In this document: piece by piece, positions 25,707-34,040 of the stretch
How the letters are laid out: every line of letters starts with the position of its first letter
Position numbering within the stretch: position 1 is the stretch's first letter
Assembly (NCBI GenBank): GCA_022072445.1
Contig: JAJVHV010000010.1
Location: 154,407-218,406 of the forward strand
Length of the DNA stretch: 64,000 nucleotides
Direction: 5' to 3'
From: Phycisphaerae bacterium
Lineage (GTDB): Bacteria; Planctomycetota; Phycisphaerae; UBA1845; Fen-1342
Notes under the pieces: model-generated
What the model was told of the DNA's origin: nothing
The model's database searches: none
The model's input: only the letters and a program-made list of their open reading frames with translations
Program-made: the position numbers and the translations under genes

Positions 25707-26459
25707 CTACACGCGGGCGGATGCGATGGCGCCGTCGCGCAGCTCGCAGACGCGGTCGGCGCAGGCGGCCACGCCGCTGTCATGCGTCACCATGACAATC
25801 GTCTGGCCGTCGCGATGCAACCCGCGGAGCAGCGCGAGGATCGAAGACCCCGTTTCGGCGTCGAGATTGCCGGTGGGCTCGTCGGCGAAAAGCACGCGCG
25901 GGCGGTGAACCAGAGCGCGGGCGATGGCGACGCGCTGCCGCTCGCCGCCGGAGAGTTCGGCCGGCCGGTGCGACAGGCGGCCGGCCAGACCGACGCGGTC
26001 GAGGATCTCGTGGGTGTCGCGGTTTGCGGCGGCGCGGGCGCCCGGCCAGGCGAAGAGCGAGCAGCCGACCATTCGCGCGAGCAGTACGTTCTCCAGCACG
26101 TTCAGCTCGGGCAGCAAGTGATAGAACTGGAAGACGAATCCGAAAGCGCGGCGGCGGAGCTCGACCATGCGGCGTTCGACGCCGCTGAAGCTGTCGTCGA
26201 ACTGCGAGCGCTGCGGCCGCGGCTGGGCGGTGGAGAAGGTGGGCGTGCGTTCGAACCAGACCTGGCCGCGCTGCGGCACATCCAGCGCGCCGAGGACGTG
26301 CAGCAGCGTGCTCTTGCCGCAGCCGGATTTTCCCATGATGGCGACGAATTCGCCCGCGGCGACGGACAGGCTGCACTCGCGCAGGACGGTCAGCGCGCCG
26401 CGGCCCATCTGAAAGCTGCGATGCAACCCCTCGGCGCGAAGCAACGCGGCCTCACTCAT
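25707..26459 (-). CDS. ABC transporter ATP-binding protein, LolD/MacB type
   Basis: 250 residues. Walker A GKSGCGKST (about 41-49), Q-loop FVFQFYHLLPELNVLENV, signature LSGGERQRVAIARAL and Walker B VLFADEPTGNLD. About 25 extra residues sit between Walker A and the Q-loop. The 8-base overlap with the preceding FtsX/LolC-type permease indicates one complex. LolCDE releases lipoproteins from the inner membrane, but a related export role is equally possible. Confidence 0.91.
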   Translation of the reverse strand: MSEAALLRAEGLHRSFQMGRGALTVLRECSLSVAAGEFVAIMGKSGCGKSTLLHVLGALDVPQRGQVWFERTPTFSTAQPRPQRSQFDDSFSGVERRMVELRRRAFGFVFQFYHLLPELNVLENVLLARMVGCSLFAWPGARAAANRDTHEILDRVGLAGRLSHRPAELSGGERQRVAIARALVHRPRVLFADEPTGNLDAETGSSILALLRGLHRDGQTIVMVTHDSGVAACADRVCELRDGAIASARV

Positions 26460-28029
26460 GGCGCAGCGCCTCCACCGGGTGCATCGTGCCGGCCCGCCAG
26501 GCGGCGGCGACGGCGCCGAACGTCGAGGCCAGGATCGCGACGAGAAAGATGCGGGCGAGATCCTCGGGGCGGACGGTGCTGGGGATGTCGTCGAAGGAGT
26601 AGACGCTGCGATCCCAGACGCGCCAGCCGAAGGCGTCGGTCAGGATGGTCTGAAAGTCGTTGATGTGCCGGACGAAGATGTATCCGAAGCCGGCGCCCAT
26701 CGCCCCGCCGACCACGCCGACCGCCGCCCCGTAGCAGAGGAAGATCGACGCGACGCCGACGGACGACCCGCCGATGCTTTTGACGATGCCGATGTCGCGG
26801 GTTTTCTGGAGAGCGATCATGTAAAGGATGCACATGACCAGCACGATGGCGACGATCGAGATGATGCCGAAGAGCATGGTGACGAGATTACGCTCGTTCT
26901 CGACCGGTCCGATGACGTGTACCTGCGACTGTTCCCACGTGACGGCTTCGATGTCCTGCACCAGGCCCCACTCGGTCGTGGTCAGGGCCACGCCGATGCG
27001 GTTGGGCAGCTCGCGGTAGGCGGCGGTCAGCCGGGTGCAGAGCGCGTCGGCGTCGACGCCCGGCTTGATCTTGATCTGAATCTGCGAGCAGCGGCCGGGC
27101 GAGCGGCCGCTCCCGTCGGCACGCTCGGCGGCGTCCCAGAGCAGCAGGCCTTGCAGGTTCTCGAAATCGACGTAGCTGTGCTTGGAGTCGATTTCGAAGA
27201 TGCCCGTGCGCGAGTCGTCGGCGTAGCGGAAGGCCAGTTTCTTGGGTGTGTCGATCGAACCGCTCAGGCTGGTCGGCACGATGGTCAGCGCGACCTCTTC
27301 GCCGCGCGGGTACCAGCGCGTGTAGCGCCCGTCGGGCTGGCGGCGGGCGACGATGTCGCGGCCGATGATGATACCGGGTGACGGGACGCCGGCCAGCGCC
27401 GGTGGGCCGATGCCGTCGGGCGTCTCGTTGGCGGCATAGAAACCGGGAATGCCGGGGTGGCCGCGCTCGTGAAGCAGGCGATTGACGATGTTTGGCGTCG
27501 CGTCGTCGTCCTGGACGCCCGCGCGGTGAGCGGCGGCCCCGGCCGACCGGTAGGGTTCCGGCAGGTCGATGCCGCTCGCCGCCGAACGGCCGAGCAGCGG
27601 CTGCTGCTGGTCGGCGAGCGTGGTCGTGCCGGGGTACATGCGATCGTAGTACAGGCCGGCGCCAAACGCGCTGACGTTGCGCACTTCGTCCAGCCGCACG
27701 CCGACCACGCTGACCGGATGCGTCGCGCCCGTCGACGGAAATCGCAGCAGGCCGAAGGTGTAGATGATCGGCGTGGCCTTGGCGATCTCCGGCCATTTTG
27801 AGATTTCGGCGATGAACTCGTCGTAGAGCGGGAAGCCGCCGAAGCGCTTGTTGTCGACGATGATGTCGCCCAGCAGGCCGCGGGCGCGCTGCTTGACGGT
27901 GTCGAGAAAGCCGCCCATGACGGACATGACGATCAGAACCATCGCCGTGCAGAGCATGATGGCGGCGATCGCGAAGAAGGCGATCTGGCGCTTGCGCAGG
28001 TAGCGAAGGGTCAGAAAAAGGCGATACAC
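26452..28029 (-). CDS. ABC transporter permease, LolC/E (FtsX-like) type
   Basis: 525 residues with GTG start. One N-terminal membrane helix (about 17-40), a large periplasmic domain (about 45-365) and three C-terminal helices (about 383-515) give the FtsX/MacB layout. The periplasmic domain is larger than usual for LolC or LolE (about 400 residues total). Partner of the overlapping ATPase. Only one permease is present, so the pump would be a homodimer. Substrate not deducible. Confidence 0.88.
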   Translation of the reverse strand: MYRLFLTLRYLRKRQIAFFAIAAIMLCTAMVLIVMSVMGGFLDTVKQRARGLLGDIIVDNKRFGGFPLYDEFIAEISKWPEIAKATPIIYTFGLLRFPSTGATHPVSVVGVRLDEVRNVSAFGAGLYYDRMYPGTTTLADQQQPLLGRSAASGIDLPEPYRSAGAAAHRAGVQDDDATPNIVNRLLHERGHPGIPGFYAANETPDGIGPPALAGVPSPGIIIGRDIVARRQPDGRYTRWYPRGEEVALTIVPTSLSGSIDTPKKLAFRYADDSRTGIFEIDSKHSYVDFENLQGLLLWDAAERADGSGRSPGRCSQIQIKIKPGVDADALCTRLTAAYRELPNRIGVALTTTEWGLVQDIEAVTWEQSQVHVIGPVENERNLVTMLFGIISIVAIVLVMCILYMIALQKTRDIGIVKSIGGSSVGVASIFLCYGAAVGVVGGAMGAGFGYIFVRHINDFQTILTDAFGWRVWDRSVYSFDDIPSTVRPEDLARIFLVAILASTFGAVAAAWRAGTMHPVEALRHE

Positions 28030-28087
28030 GCGGGCGATCCGTGGGTGGGTCGGGGGGGTTGTTTCGGCGGACGCGGGCGCGGTGCGG

Positions 28088-28489
28088 TCACGGGCGCGCT
28101 CCCCCGAATGCCTGCCGCGGAAGACTGAGGACGACGCCGATACCGACGATCAGCCAGATCGCGGCGCCCAACAGGATGGCGAGGGTTGAGAACGCGCCGC
28201 TCACGCCCTCGCCGAACCACGCCGCGCCTGGAGCCCGGAACGGCAGCACCAGCCCGGTCAGCAGGCAGAAGTACGCGAAGTAGCCGCGGATGGCGAGCCG
28301 CAGGATGAACGCCGCGACGCGCAGTGCGACGCGTGCCACGGCGGGGAGCCAGATCAGCACACCGATCGACACGGCGGCAGCGGCCACGACCCACGGCCAT
28401 TGCGCCGCGAGGGGCCGCGCGGCGCGGACGACGGCGTAGATCGGCCCCATCAGGGCCCAGAGCCACAGGTGTGCCAGCCAATCGCCCAC
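28088..28489 (-). CDS. Small membrane protein of unknown function
   Basis: 133 residues starting at GTG, with four predicted membrane helices (about 3-22, 31-48, 58-84 and 98-125). No family recognised. It lies 58 bases before the permease gene on the same strand, so it may be the first gene of that operon. Confidence 0.6.
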   Translation of the reverse strand: MGDWLAHLWLWALMGPIYAVVRAARPLAAQWPWVVAAAAVSIGVLIWLPAVARVALRVAAFILRLAIRGYFAYFCLLTGLVLPFRAPGAAWFGEGVSGAFSTLAILLGAAIWLIVGIGVVLSLPRQAFGGARP

Positions 28490-28505
28490 AGGTTCGGCCT
28501 TCTGT

Positions 28506-28546
28506 CGTCAGCGTTCGTCAGCGTTCGTTCGTCGGCGTTCGTTCGC
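28506..28546. repeat. Short CAGCGTTCGT tandem repeat
   Basis: Three to four imperfect copies of (C/T)AGCGTTCGT lie upstream of the small membrane protein gene. Non-coding simple repeat similar in style to those at 2.3 kb and 37.6 kb. Confidence 0.7.
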
Positions 28547-28639
28547 GGCGCTAGCGCGGTCGTTCGCGGACGGGGGATCATATCCGCGAGTCGGCACGGA
28601 ATCGAAGCGCCCGGGGCGGGGCGGCGCGCTTGCATGTGT

Positions 28640-28663
28640 GGCACAGCCGCCCTCGGCTGTGCC
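28640..28663. repeat. Perfect GGCACAGCCG hairpin
   Basis: Ten-base arms GGCACAGCCG and CGGCTGTGCC flank a CCCT loop. Same family as the hairpins at 2484-2552 and inside aspS at 46041-46084. Lies in the divergent gap before pilT. Confidence 0.88.
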
Positions 28664-28724
28664 GGCTCGGCAGGACCCTCGCCCCCCGCCCAAGCGTCCC
28701 GCCCGCGCGGGGCCGCGTCCGGGA

Positions 28725-28730
28725 TACAAT
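28725..28730 (+). promoter_or_regulatory. Candidate -10 element of pilT
   Basis: TACAAT within GGGATACAATGG, 36 bases before the pilT ATG. No convincing -35 box. Confidence 0.4.
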
Positions 28731-28766
28731 GGTCCAAAAAGTTGCGCTCCAGCCGGAGGATGGTGC

Positions 28767-29861
28767 ATGGAACAGCTCACGTTTCGACGATTGCTGCGGA
28801 CGGCGATCGCCTGCGGTGCTTCCGACTTGCACCTTCAGGCCGGCGCCGCGCCGCTCGTGCGGATCGACGGCCGGTTGCACGCGGTGGCGTGTCAGGCCCT
28901 TTCCGCCGAGCAGTTGCACGCCTGCGCCGGCGAAGTGCTGGACGACATTTCAGCGGGCATCCTGGCGACCGAAGGAAGCTGCGACCTGGCTTATGTGCTG
29001 GACGGGGCGGAGCGCTTTCGCGTCAACGTGTTCATGACGATGGGCGTGCCGGTGCTGGCGATCCGCCGCGTCAGCGACCGCATCCCGTCGTTCGAGGAGA
29101 TGCACCTGCCGGAGAGCCTGGCGGATATCGCCAGCGTGCAGCGCGGACTGGTGCTGGTGGCGGGCATGACCAGCAGCGGCAAAAGCACGACCATCGCCGC
29201 CATGCTGGGACACATCAACCGCAATTATGCCCGGCGGATCATCACGATCGAGGACCCGATCGAGTTCGTGCACCGCAGCGACCGCTCGCTGGTGGCGCAG
29301 ATCGAGGTCGGCCGCGACACGCGCAGCTACGAAGACGCCATCCGGCACGTGCTGCGGCAGGACCCGAACGTCATCATGGTGGGCGAGATGCGCGACCTGG
29401 CGAGCATCCGCGTGGCGCTGCGGGCGGCGGACACGGGGCATCTGGTCTTCGCCACGGTGCACGCCACCAACGCCCAGCAGACCGTCGAGCGCATCATCGC
29501 CATGTTCGACCCGCAGCAGCACAATCTGCTGCTGACACAACTCGCGTTGAACGTCGAGGCCGTGATCGCGATGCGGCTGGCTTACGCCCGCGAGGGCGGT
29601 CGGCTGCCGGTGTGCGAGATCATGCGCGGCACGGGCACGGTGCGCAAGCTGATCCTGGAGAATCGCGTGACGGCGATCCCGCAGGCGCTGATCAACCGCG
29701 ACAACGGCATGCAGTCGTTCGACCAGCACCTCGACGATCTGTTCAAGACGCGCAAGATTACGGCCGACGAGGCCATCCGTCTGGCGACCAACCCCGAGGC
29801 GCTCACGATGGCCATGCGCGGATTTACAACCAGCGACATGTCACGCGGGCTGGTGCGCTGA
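28767..29861 (+). CDS. pilT: Twitching motility / pilus retraction ATPase PilT
   Basis: 364 residues from ATG at 28767, with GGAGGA 6 bases upstream. The N-terminal PAS-like domain (ASDLHLQAG) is followed by a RecA-type ATPase with Walker A GMTSSGKSTT (about 134-143), IEDPIEFVH, Walker B IMVGEMRD and a His box with HLVFATVHATNAQQTVERII. PilT retracts type IV pili by disassembling pilin. No other pilus assembly genes are adjacent, although two pseudopilin-like genes are in the window. Confidence 0.94.
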   Translation: MEQLTFRRLLRTAIACGASDLHLQAGAAPLVRIDGRLHAVACQALSAEQLHACAGEVLDDISAGILATEGSCDLAYVLDGAERFRVNVFMTMGVPVLAIRRVSDRIPSFEEMHLPESLADIASVQRGLVLVAGMTSSGKSTTIAAMLGHINRNYARRIITIEDPIEFVHRSDRSLVAQIEVGRDTRSYEDAIRHVLRQDPNVIMVGEMRDLASIRVALRAADTGHLVFATVHATNAQQTVERIIAMFDPQQHNLLLTQLALNVEAVIAMRLAYAREGGRLPVCEIMRGTGTVRKLILENRVTAIPQALINRDNGMQSFDQHLDDLFKTRKITADEAIRLATNPEALTMAMRGFTTSDMSRGLVR

Positions 29862-29897
29862 GCGGACTGGGCTTGGCCGCCTTTGGCATGATGATCG

Positions 29898-30374
29898 ATG
29901 TTAGACCAGGTCCGTGGCATTGTCGTCCGGCGTTGTGTTGAACGATCGCGTTCGCGACTTCGCGCGCTATTCGTGTGCCTGATCGCGCTCCTCGGCGTAC
30001 CGCTGGCGCTGTGGTTCAGCGACGTCATCGAAGACCTCTTGGCGGTCCATTATCTAGCTGCAATTTGTGTCTCATTCCTTGTCTACGCCGTCTTTCTCAT
30101 CGCGGCGGCGTTCTTACTATTTCGCCGCGCCGTGTACAGGCACCTGACCGAAGCGGTCGTCGACTGCCGCTATCCGCTCTGCGTCCACTGCGGCTACGAT
30201 CTGCAGGGTCTGGCCGAACCGCGCTGCCCGGAGTGCGGCGCGACGTTCGATACGCGGTTGCTGACGCCTTCTCAGGAAACGCACGCGGCGCACGGCCAGA
30301 CGAGGCGCAGTGATCGCCGCAATCCGCACGACAGCAGCACGCACGATGCGAGTAACGACGCGAGCACACGATGA
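29898..30374 (+). CDS. Membrane protein with C-terminal zinc ribbon
   Basis: 158 residues. Two membrane helices (about 23-40 and 50-75) precede a four-cysteine ribbon CVHCGYDLQGL...RCPECGATF, a pairing typical of many small planctomycete proteins of unknown function. A polar low-complexity tail follows. The stop overlaps the next start (ATGA). Confidence 0.75.
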   Translation: MLDQVRGIVVRRCVERSRSRLRALFVCLIALLGVPLALWFSDVIEDLLAVHYLAAICVSFLVYAVFLIAAAFLLFRRAVYRHLTEAVVDCRYPLCVHCGYDLQGLAEPRCPECGATFDTRLLTPSQETHAAHGQTRRSDRRNPHDSSTHDASNDASTR

Positions 30375-30748
30375 CCGACTCCCCGATGCGTGACGACCAT
30401 ACGACCGTTGCCCAACTCCGCGGCTTGCTGACCCAATTCGTCGCCGAGCGCGACTGGCACGTCTATCACGACGCCAAGAACCTCTCGATGTCGATCGCGA
30501 TCGAAGCCGCCGAGCTGATGGAGCACTTCCAGTGGGTCCGCAACGAGGATGTCGCCGCTCTGCGCGCCGACGGCGCCAAGCTGGCGGAAGTCCGTGAAGA
30601 GCTGGCCGACGTCGTCGCCTATGCGCTCGCCCTGGCTAACGTCCTCGAGATCGACCTCGCCTCCGCCATCCAGGACAAGATGCGCAAGAACGAGCAGAAG
30701 TATCCGGCGGCGCAGTTTCGGGGCGTGTGGTACAAGCCGAAGGCGTGA
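30371..30748 (+). CDS. MazG-like nucleotide pyrophosphohydrolase
   Basis: 125 residues of the all-alpha NTP-PPase superfamily, closest in look to the RS21-C6/DCTPP1 group. Metal-binding acidic residues are in EAAELMEHFQW (EXXE) and EELADVVAYALALA (EXXD). It would hydrolyse non-canonical or excess dNTPs to monophosphates. Overlaps the zinc-ribbon gene by four bases. A decayed copy of its last 20 codons is at 31760-31825. Confidence 0.9.
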   Translation: MTDSPMRDDHTTVAQLRGLLTQFVAERDWHVYHDAKNLSMSIAIEAAELMEHFQWVRNEDVAALRADGAKLAEVREELADVVAYALALANVLEIDLASAIQDKMRKNEQKYPAAQFRGVWYKPKA

Positions 30749-30766
30749 GTGGGGGGCGGGAGTCGG

Positions 30767-30772
30767 TATAAT
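30767..30772 (+). promoter_or_regulatory. Candidate -10 element of the prepilin-like gene
   Basis: Perfect TATAAT (within CGGTATAATCGG), 37 bases before the ATG at 30810. No clear -35. Confidence 0.45.
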
Positions 30773-30809
30773 CGGTGAATCGGGTCGGAGCGCAGAGCGG
30801 TGGCGAAGA

Positions 30810-31730
30810 ATGCGCCCGAGGAACCACGGCCAACGCACGGCATTCACGCTCATTGAGCTGCTGGTCGTGATCGCGATCGTCACCATCCTGATCGCGGTCC
30901 TGGCGGGCAGTCTGGGGCGCGCTCGCGAGCAGGCCCGCACCACCCGGTGTCTCGCCAACCTGCGCTCGATCGGCCAGGCGATGTGCATGTACTTCGGCGA
31001 GTGGAACGACTGGTTTCCGTTCGCACGAAGCAACTGGCCGGGGGGCGGCCTCCCGCTGCACCCGTTCTATTACGGCGGTCACCCGGGGCGGCCGGGCTGG
31101 CCGGGCTACGACCGACCGGAGCTGCGCGACTCGCCGCAGGGCCGGCCGTTCAACGCGTATCTGTATTCGAATCTCTCCGAGACGTGCGATGATCCGAGCC
31201 AGGTCGGCCGGCCCGAGTTCGAGCAGCGCCGCAATCTGCCGGTCTTCGCGTGTCCCTCGGACATCGGCGGGATTTCCCATACGCAGAGCGCGGATGAGAT
31301 CGTCGGTCCGCCGGCCTACTTCAAGTTCGGCAGCAGCTACGACATGAACTATCACTTCGTCTGGCACTGGGCAGCGGCGTCGGACCCGGACGATCCGCAG
31401 CGTTTCGTCGAGCGGCCGGCGGAGCTGAAGGCGGTCTACCTGCAGGCGAGCAATCACTTTCTGTCGCGGCAGATGGCGGCGCATTCCTCGCGATTCGTCA
31501 TTCTGTTCGAAGACCCGTTCGACTCAGCGCAGTGGAACAACGTCCGCCGCCACGGCTGGCACCGGCAACTGGATCGTCATTCGTTTCTGTTTCTGGACGG
31601 GCACGCGGCATACGTTTTGGCGGACGCGTCGCGCGGGAACTCGGGTCTGGGCTGGAAAACCTCGGCGGGCGCGTGGTTCTACGATCCGAACGATCCGGAC
31701 TACCTGTATCGCGAGTTGGGGCCGAAGTAG
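30810..31730 (+). CDS. Prepilin-type protein with N-terminal methylation motif
   Basis: 306 residues. The N-terminus RTAFTLIELLVVIAIVTILIAVLAG is the type IV prepilin / type II secretion signal: cleavage before F and a hydrophobic helix, with E at position 5 of the mature protein. A long globular part ends with HSFLFLDGHA, the X9-DG-type motif of the planctomycete prepilin family. Such genes are present in dozens of copies in planctomycetes and their function is mostly unknown. Start by context. The ribosome-binding site is weak. Confidence 0.87.
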   Translation: MRPRNHGQRTAFTLIELLVVIAIVTILIAVLAGSLGRAREQARTTRCLANLRSIGQAMCMYFGEWNDWFPFARSNWPGGGLPLHPFYYGGHPGRPGWPGYDRPELRDSPQGRPFNAYLYSNLSETCDDPSQVGRPEFEQRRNLPVFACPSDIGGISHTQSADEIVGPPAYFKFGSSYDMNYHFVWHWAAASDPDDPQRFVERPAELKAVYLQASNHFLSRQMAAHSSRFVILFEDPFDSAQWNNVRRHGWHRQLDRHSFLFLDGHAAYVLADASRGNSGLGWKTSAGAWFYDPNDPDYLYRELGPK

Positions 31731-31759
31731 TCGGTATCAGCAGCACCCTGCCGCTGTGG

Positions 31760-31825
31760 CATCCGAACGGGCAGAAGTATCCGGCCGCGCCGTTTCGGGG
31801 CGTGTGATACCAGCCGAAAGGATGA
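31760..31825 (+). pseudogene. Decayed 3' fragment of a MazG-like gene
   Basis: About 60 bases match the end of the gene at 30371-30748. Translated in the matching frame it reads GQKYPAAPFRGV, stop, YQPKG, stop, against EQKYPAAQFRGVWYKPKA in the intact gene; the Trp codon TGG has become TGA. No upstream part of the gene remains. The prepilin gene thus lies between an intact and a dead MazG tail. Confidence 0.78.
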
Positions 31826-31893
31826 GGGCCGCTCGCTTTGCACGTCATTGGCAGGGCAGGTCGCTGTTGGGCGACCTGCCGTCCGAACCGAGT

Positions 31894-32826
31894 TCAGCGA
31901 CCGGTGCACGCCAGCCAGCTCAGCAGCTCATCCGCGACCGCGTACATCCGCGCCAGGGCGCCGTGCGTCCGGGCCGCGACGTGCGGCGTGAGAATGCAAT
32001 TCGGACACGTCCACAGCGTGTGCGTCCGCGGCAGCGGCTCCGGATCAGTCACGTCGAGCGCCGCCCCCGCCAGCGCGGCACTGCGCAGCGCGTCAGCCAG
32101 CGCGCCGGCTGCGACCACCGCGCCGCGCGCCGTGTTGACCAGGTACGAGCCGGGGCGCATTCGCGCCAGGGCGGCGGCGTCGATCATGCCGCGCGTCTCG
32201 GCCGTCAGAGGAACGTGCAGCGTGACGACGTCGCTGCCCGCCAGCAGCTCGGCTTGCTCCACCGCCGTGGCGCCGAACGCGAACGGCCCGACCGGGACGA
32301 TGTCGTTATAGAGCACGCGGGCGCCGAAGCCGGCCGCGCAGATTCGCCCCACGCGGCTGCCGACGCGCCCCATGCCGATGATGCCGACCGTCAGCTCGCG
32401 CAACTCCCGGCCGTGCGGCCGCTCGCGCGCCGCGGCAAACCACCCCTCGGCGTATTGCCCGGCGAGCCGCGGAATCGGCCGCAGCATTTGCAGCATCAAC
32501 CCGACCGTGAACTCCGCCACGCTGTCCGCGTTCGCCAGCGGGGCGTTGATCACGTGGATGCCGCATGCTTCGGCGGCGGCCACGTCGATGTGGTCGGTGC
32601 CGACGCTGGCGGTCGCGACGACGCGCAGCGCGCCGCCGGCTTCGAGCACGCGGCGCGTGACGCGCGTGCTGCTGCGCACCAGCAGCGCGTCGCACGCCGC
32701 CGCGAGCCGGACCAGCTCGTCTTCGTCGCGCGACGCGGCCCGCAGCAGCTCGGCTCCGGCCGCGAGCCGCCCTTCGGCCGCGGCGTCGAGCGGCTCGCTC
32801 AATCCGATCCGCCAGCGCACGCTCAT
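31894..32826 (-). CDS. D-isomer 2-hydroxyacid dehydrogenase
   Basis: 310 residues, NAD-dependent. Nucleotide-binding GMGRVG (about 150), catalytic Arg in VNTARGAVV, Glu in VTDPEPLP and His in TPHVAA form the classic set. It resembles phosphoglycerate dehydrogenase without the ACT domain. Substrate uncertain. Start ATG 32826 preferred; a GTG four codons upstream is possible. Precedes nothing obviously related. Confidence 0.88.
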   Translation of the reverse strand: MSVRWRIGLSEPLDAAAEGRLAAGAELLRAASRDEDELVRLAAACDALLVRSSTRVTRRVLEAGGALRVVATASVGTDHIDVAAAEACGIHVINAPLANADSVAEFTVGLMLQMLRPIPRLAGQYAEGWFAAARERPHGRELRELTVGIIGMGRVGSRVGRICAAGFGARVLYNDIVPVGPFAFGATAVEQAELLAGSDVVTLHVPLTAETRGMIDAAALARMRPGSYLVNTARGAVVAAGALADALRSAALAGAALDVTDPEPLPRTHTLWTCPNCILTPHVAARTHGALARMYAVADELLSWLACTGR

Positions 32827-32859
32827 CGCCGTCGCCACCTCATGTCCGCACCCTTCCCG

Positions 32860-33963
32860 TCATGCCGCACCCGGACCGTTGAGGGGCACGAGCGACGCGC
32901 GCCGCAACTGGCCGCAGGCGGCGTTCGCATCGCGGCCGCGCGACGTGCGGACATGAGCATTCACGCCCTGCCGCCGCAGGATGGATTGAAACTCGAACGC
33001 CGACTCGGCCGACGGTCGCTCGAACGGAAGCGTGGGGACGGGGTTGTAGCGCAGCAGGTTGACGTTGCAGCGCAGGCGGCGCGCCAGCTCCGCCAGCCGC
33101 AGGGCGTGCGCCGGCAGGTCGTTGACACCGGCGAGCAGCACGTACTCGAGCGTGATCTCGCGGCCCGTGCGGTCGAAGTACTCGCGGCAGGCGTCGATCA
33201 ATTCGGCGATCGGCACGCCCTTGCCCCAGGGGATCAGCTCGCGGCGCAGGTCGTCGTCGGGCGCGTGCAGCGAAAGCGCCAGGTTGATCGCCAGGTGCTC
33301 GCCGGCCAGCCGGCGAATCTGCGCCGGCAGCCCCACGGTGCTGAGCGTGATCCGCCGGGCGCTGATGCCCATGCCGTCCGGCGCCATGATAATGCGAATG
33401 GCGTGCACGACCTGCTCGTAGTTGGCCAGCGGCTCGCCCATGCCCATCAGGACGACGTTCGAGAGCCGCGCCGCGTCCGCCCCGGTGTCGCCGCGCGTCA
33501 CGAGCCGCCGGACGCGCATGGCCTGCTCGACGATCTCGCCGGCCGACAGGTTGCGCTCGACGCCGTCGAGCCCGCTGGCGCAGAACCGGCAGCCCACCGG
33601 GCAGCCCACCTGTGACGAGATGCAGGCGGTGTGGCGGTCGGGTTCGGGAATCCAGACGGTTTCGACGGCGGCGCCGTCGGGCCAGGTGATCAGCAGCTTG
33701 GCGACGCCGTCGGCCGCGTCGGTCTGGCGCGTGATGGTGCCGCGGTAGAGTTCGGCCCGCTCGTCGAGCTGCGCGCGTAACGTCTTGGAGAGGTCGGACA
33801 TCTGGTCGAAGGCGGTTGCCCCGCGCTGGAAGATCCAGGCGCGAAGCTGCGCGGCGCGGTAGGGCTCCAGCTCGAACTGGGCGGCGAAGGCCCGCATCTC
33901 GTCCAGCGTCTGGCCGAGCAGGTGCGTGCGCTGCGTGTCGGAAGCCGGCGGCGATGCTGCCAT
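32860..33963 (-). CDS. rlmN: Dual-specificity RNA methyltransferase RlmN
   Basis: 367 residues. Radical SAM enzyme that methylates C2 of A2503 in 23S rRNA (and A37 of some tRNAs). Cluster motif CPVGCRFC, SAM-binding VLMGMGEPLANY, and the methyl-carrier cysteine near the end (DANAACGQL). A TATACT hexamer (33977-33972) stands only 8 bases before the ATG and there is no Shine-Dalgarno, so the message may be leaderless. A longer frame upstream is an artefact. Confidence 0.94.
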   Translation of the reverse strand: MAASPPASDTQRTHLLGQTLDEMRAFAAQFELEPYRAAQLRAWIFQRGATAFDQMSDLSKTLRAQLDERAELYRGTITRQTDAADGVAKLLITWPDGAAVETVWIPEPDRHTACISSQVGCPVGCRFCASGLDGVERNLSAGEIVEQAMRVRRLVTRGDTGADAARLSNVVLMGMGEPLANYEQVVHAIRIIMAPDGMGISARRITLSTVGLPAQIRRLAGEHLAINLALSLHAPDDDLRRELIPWGKGVPIAELIDACREYFDRTGREITLEYVLLAGVNDLPAHALRLAELARRLRCNVNLLRYNPVPTLPFERPSAESAFEFQSILRRQGVNAHVRTSRGRDANAACGQLRRASLVPLNGPGAA

Positions 33964-33971
33964 GACGGGAG

Positions 33972-33977
33972 AGTATA
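33972..33977 (-). promoter_or_regulatory. -10-like TATACT just upstream of rlmN
   Basis: TATACT on the minus strand, 8 bases before the ATG. If functional it gives a leaderless or nearly leaderless transcript. Confidence 0.4.
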
Positions 33978-34040
33978 GAAGCTGTCGGAGCCGCCCGCTC
34001 GGGCGCAGTCGTGCTGCGCCGAGCCGTTCGGGACTGAGAC

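Noticed and set aside
29898..30374. Possibility that the zinc-ribbon protein belongs to the pilus machinery because it follows pilT.
   Set aside because: This protein type is scattered in many contexts; nothing in it resembles a pilus component.
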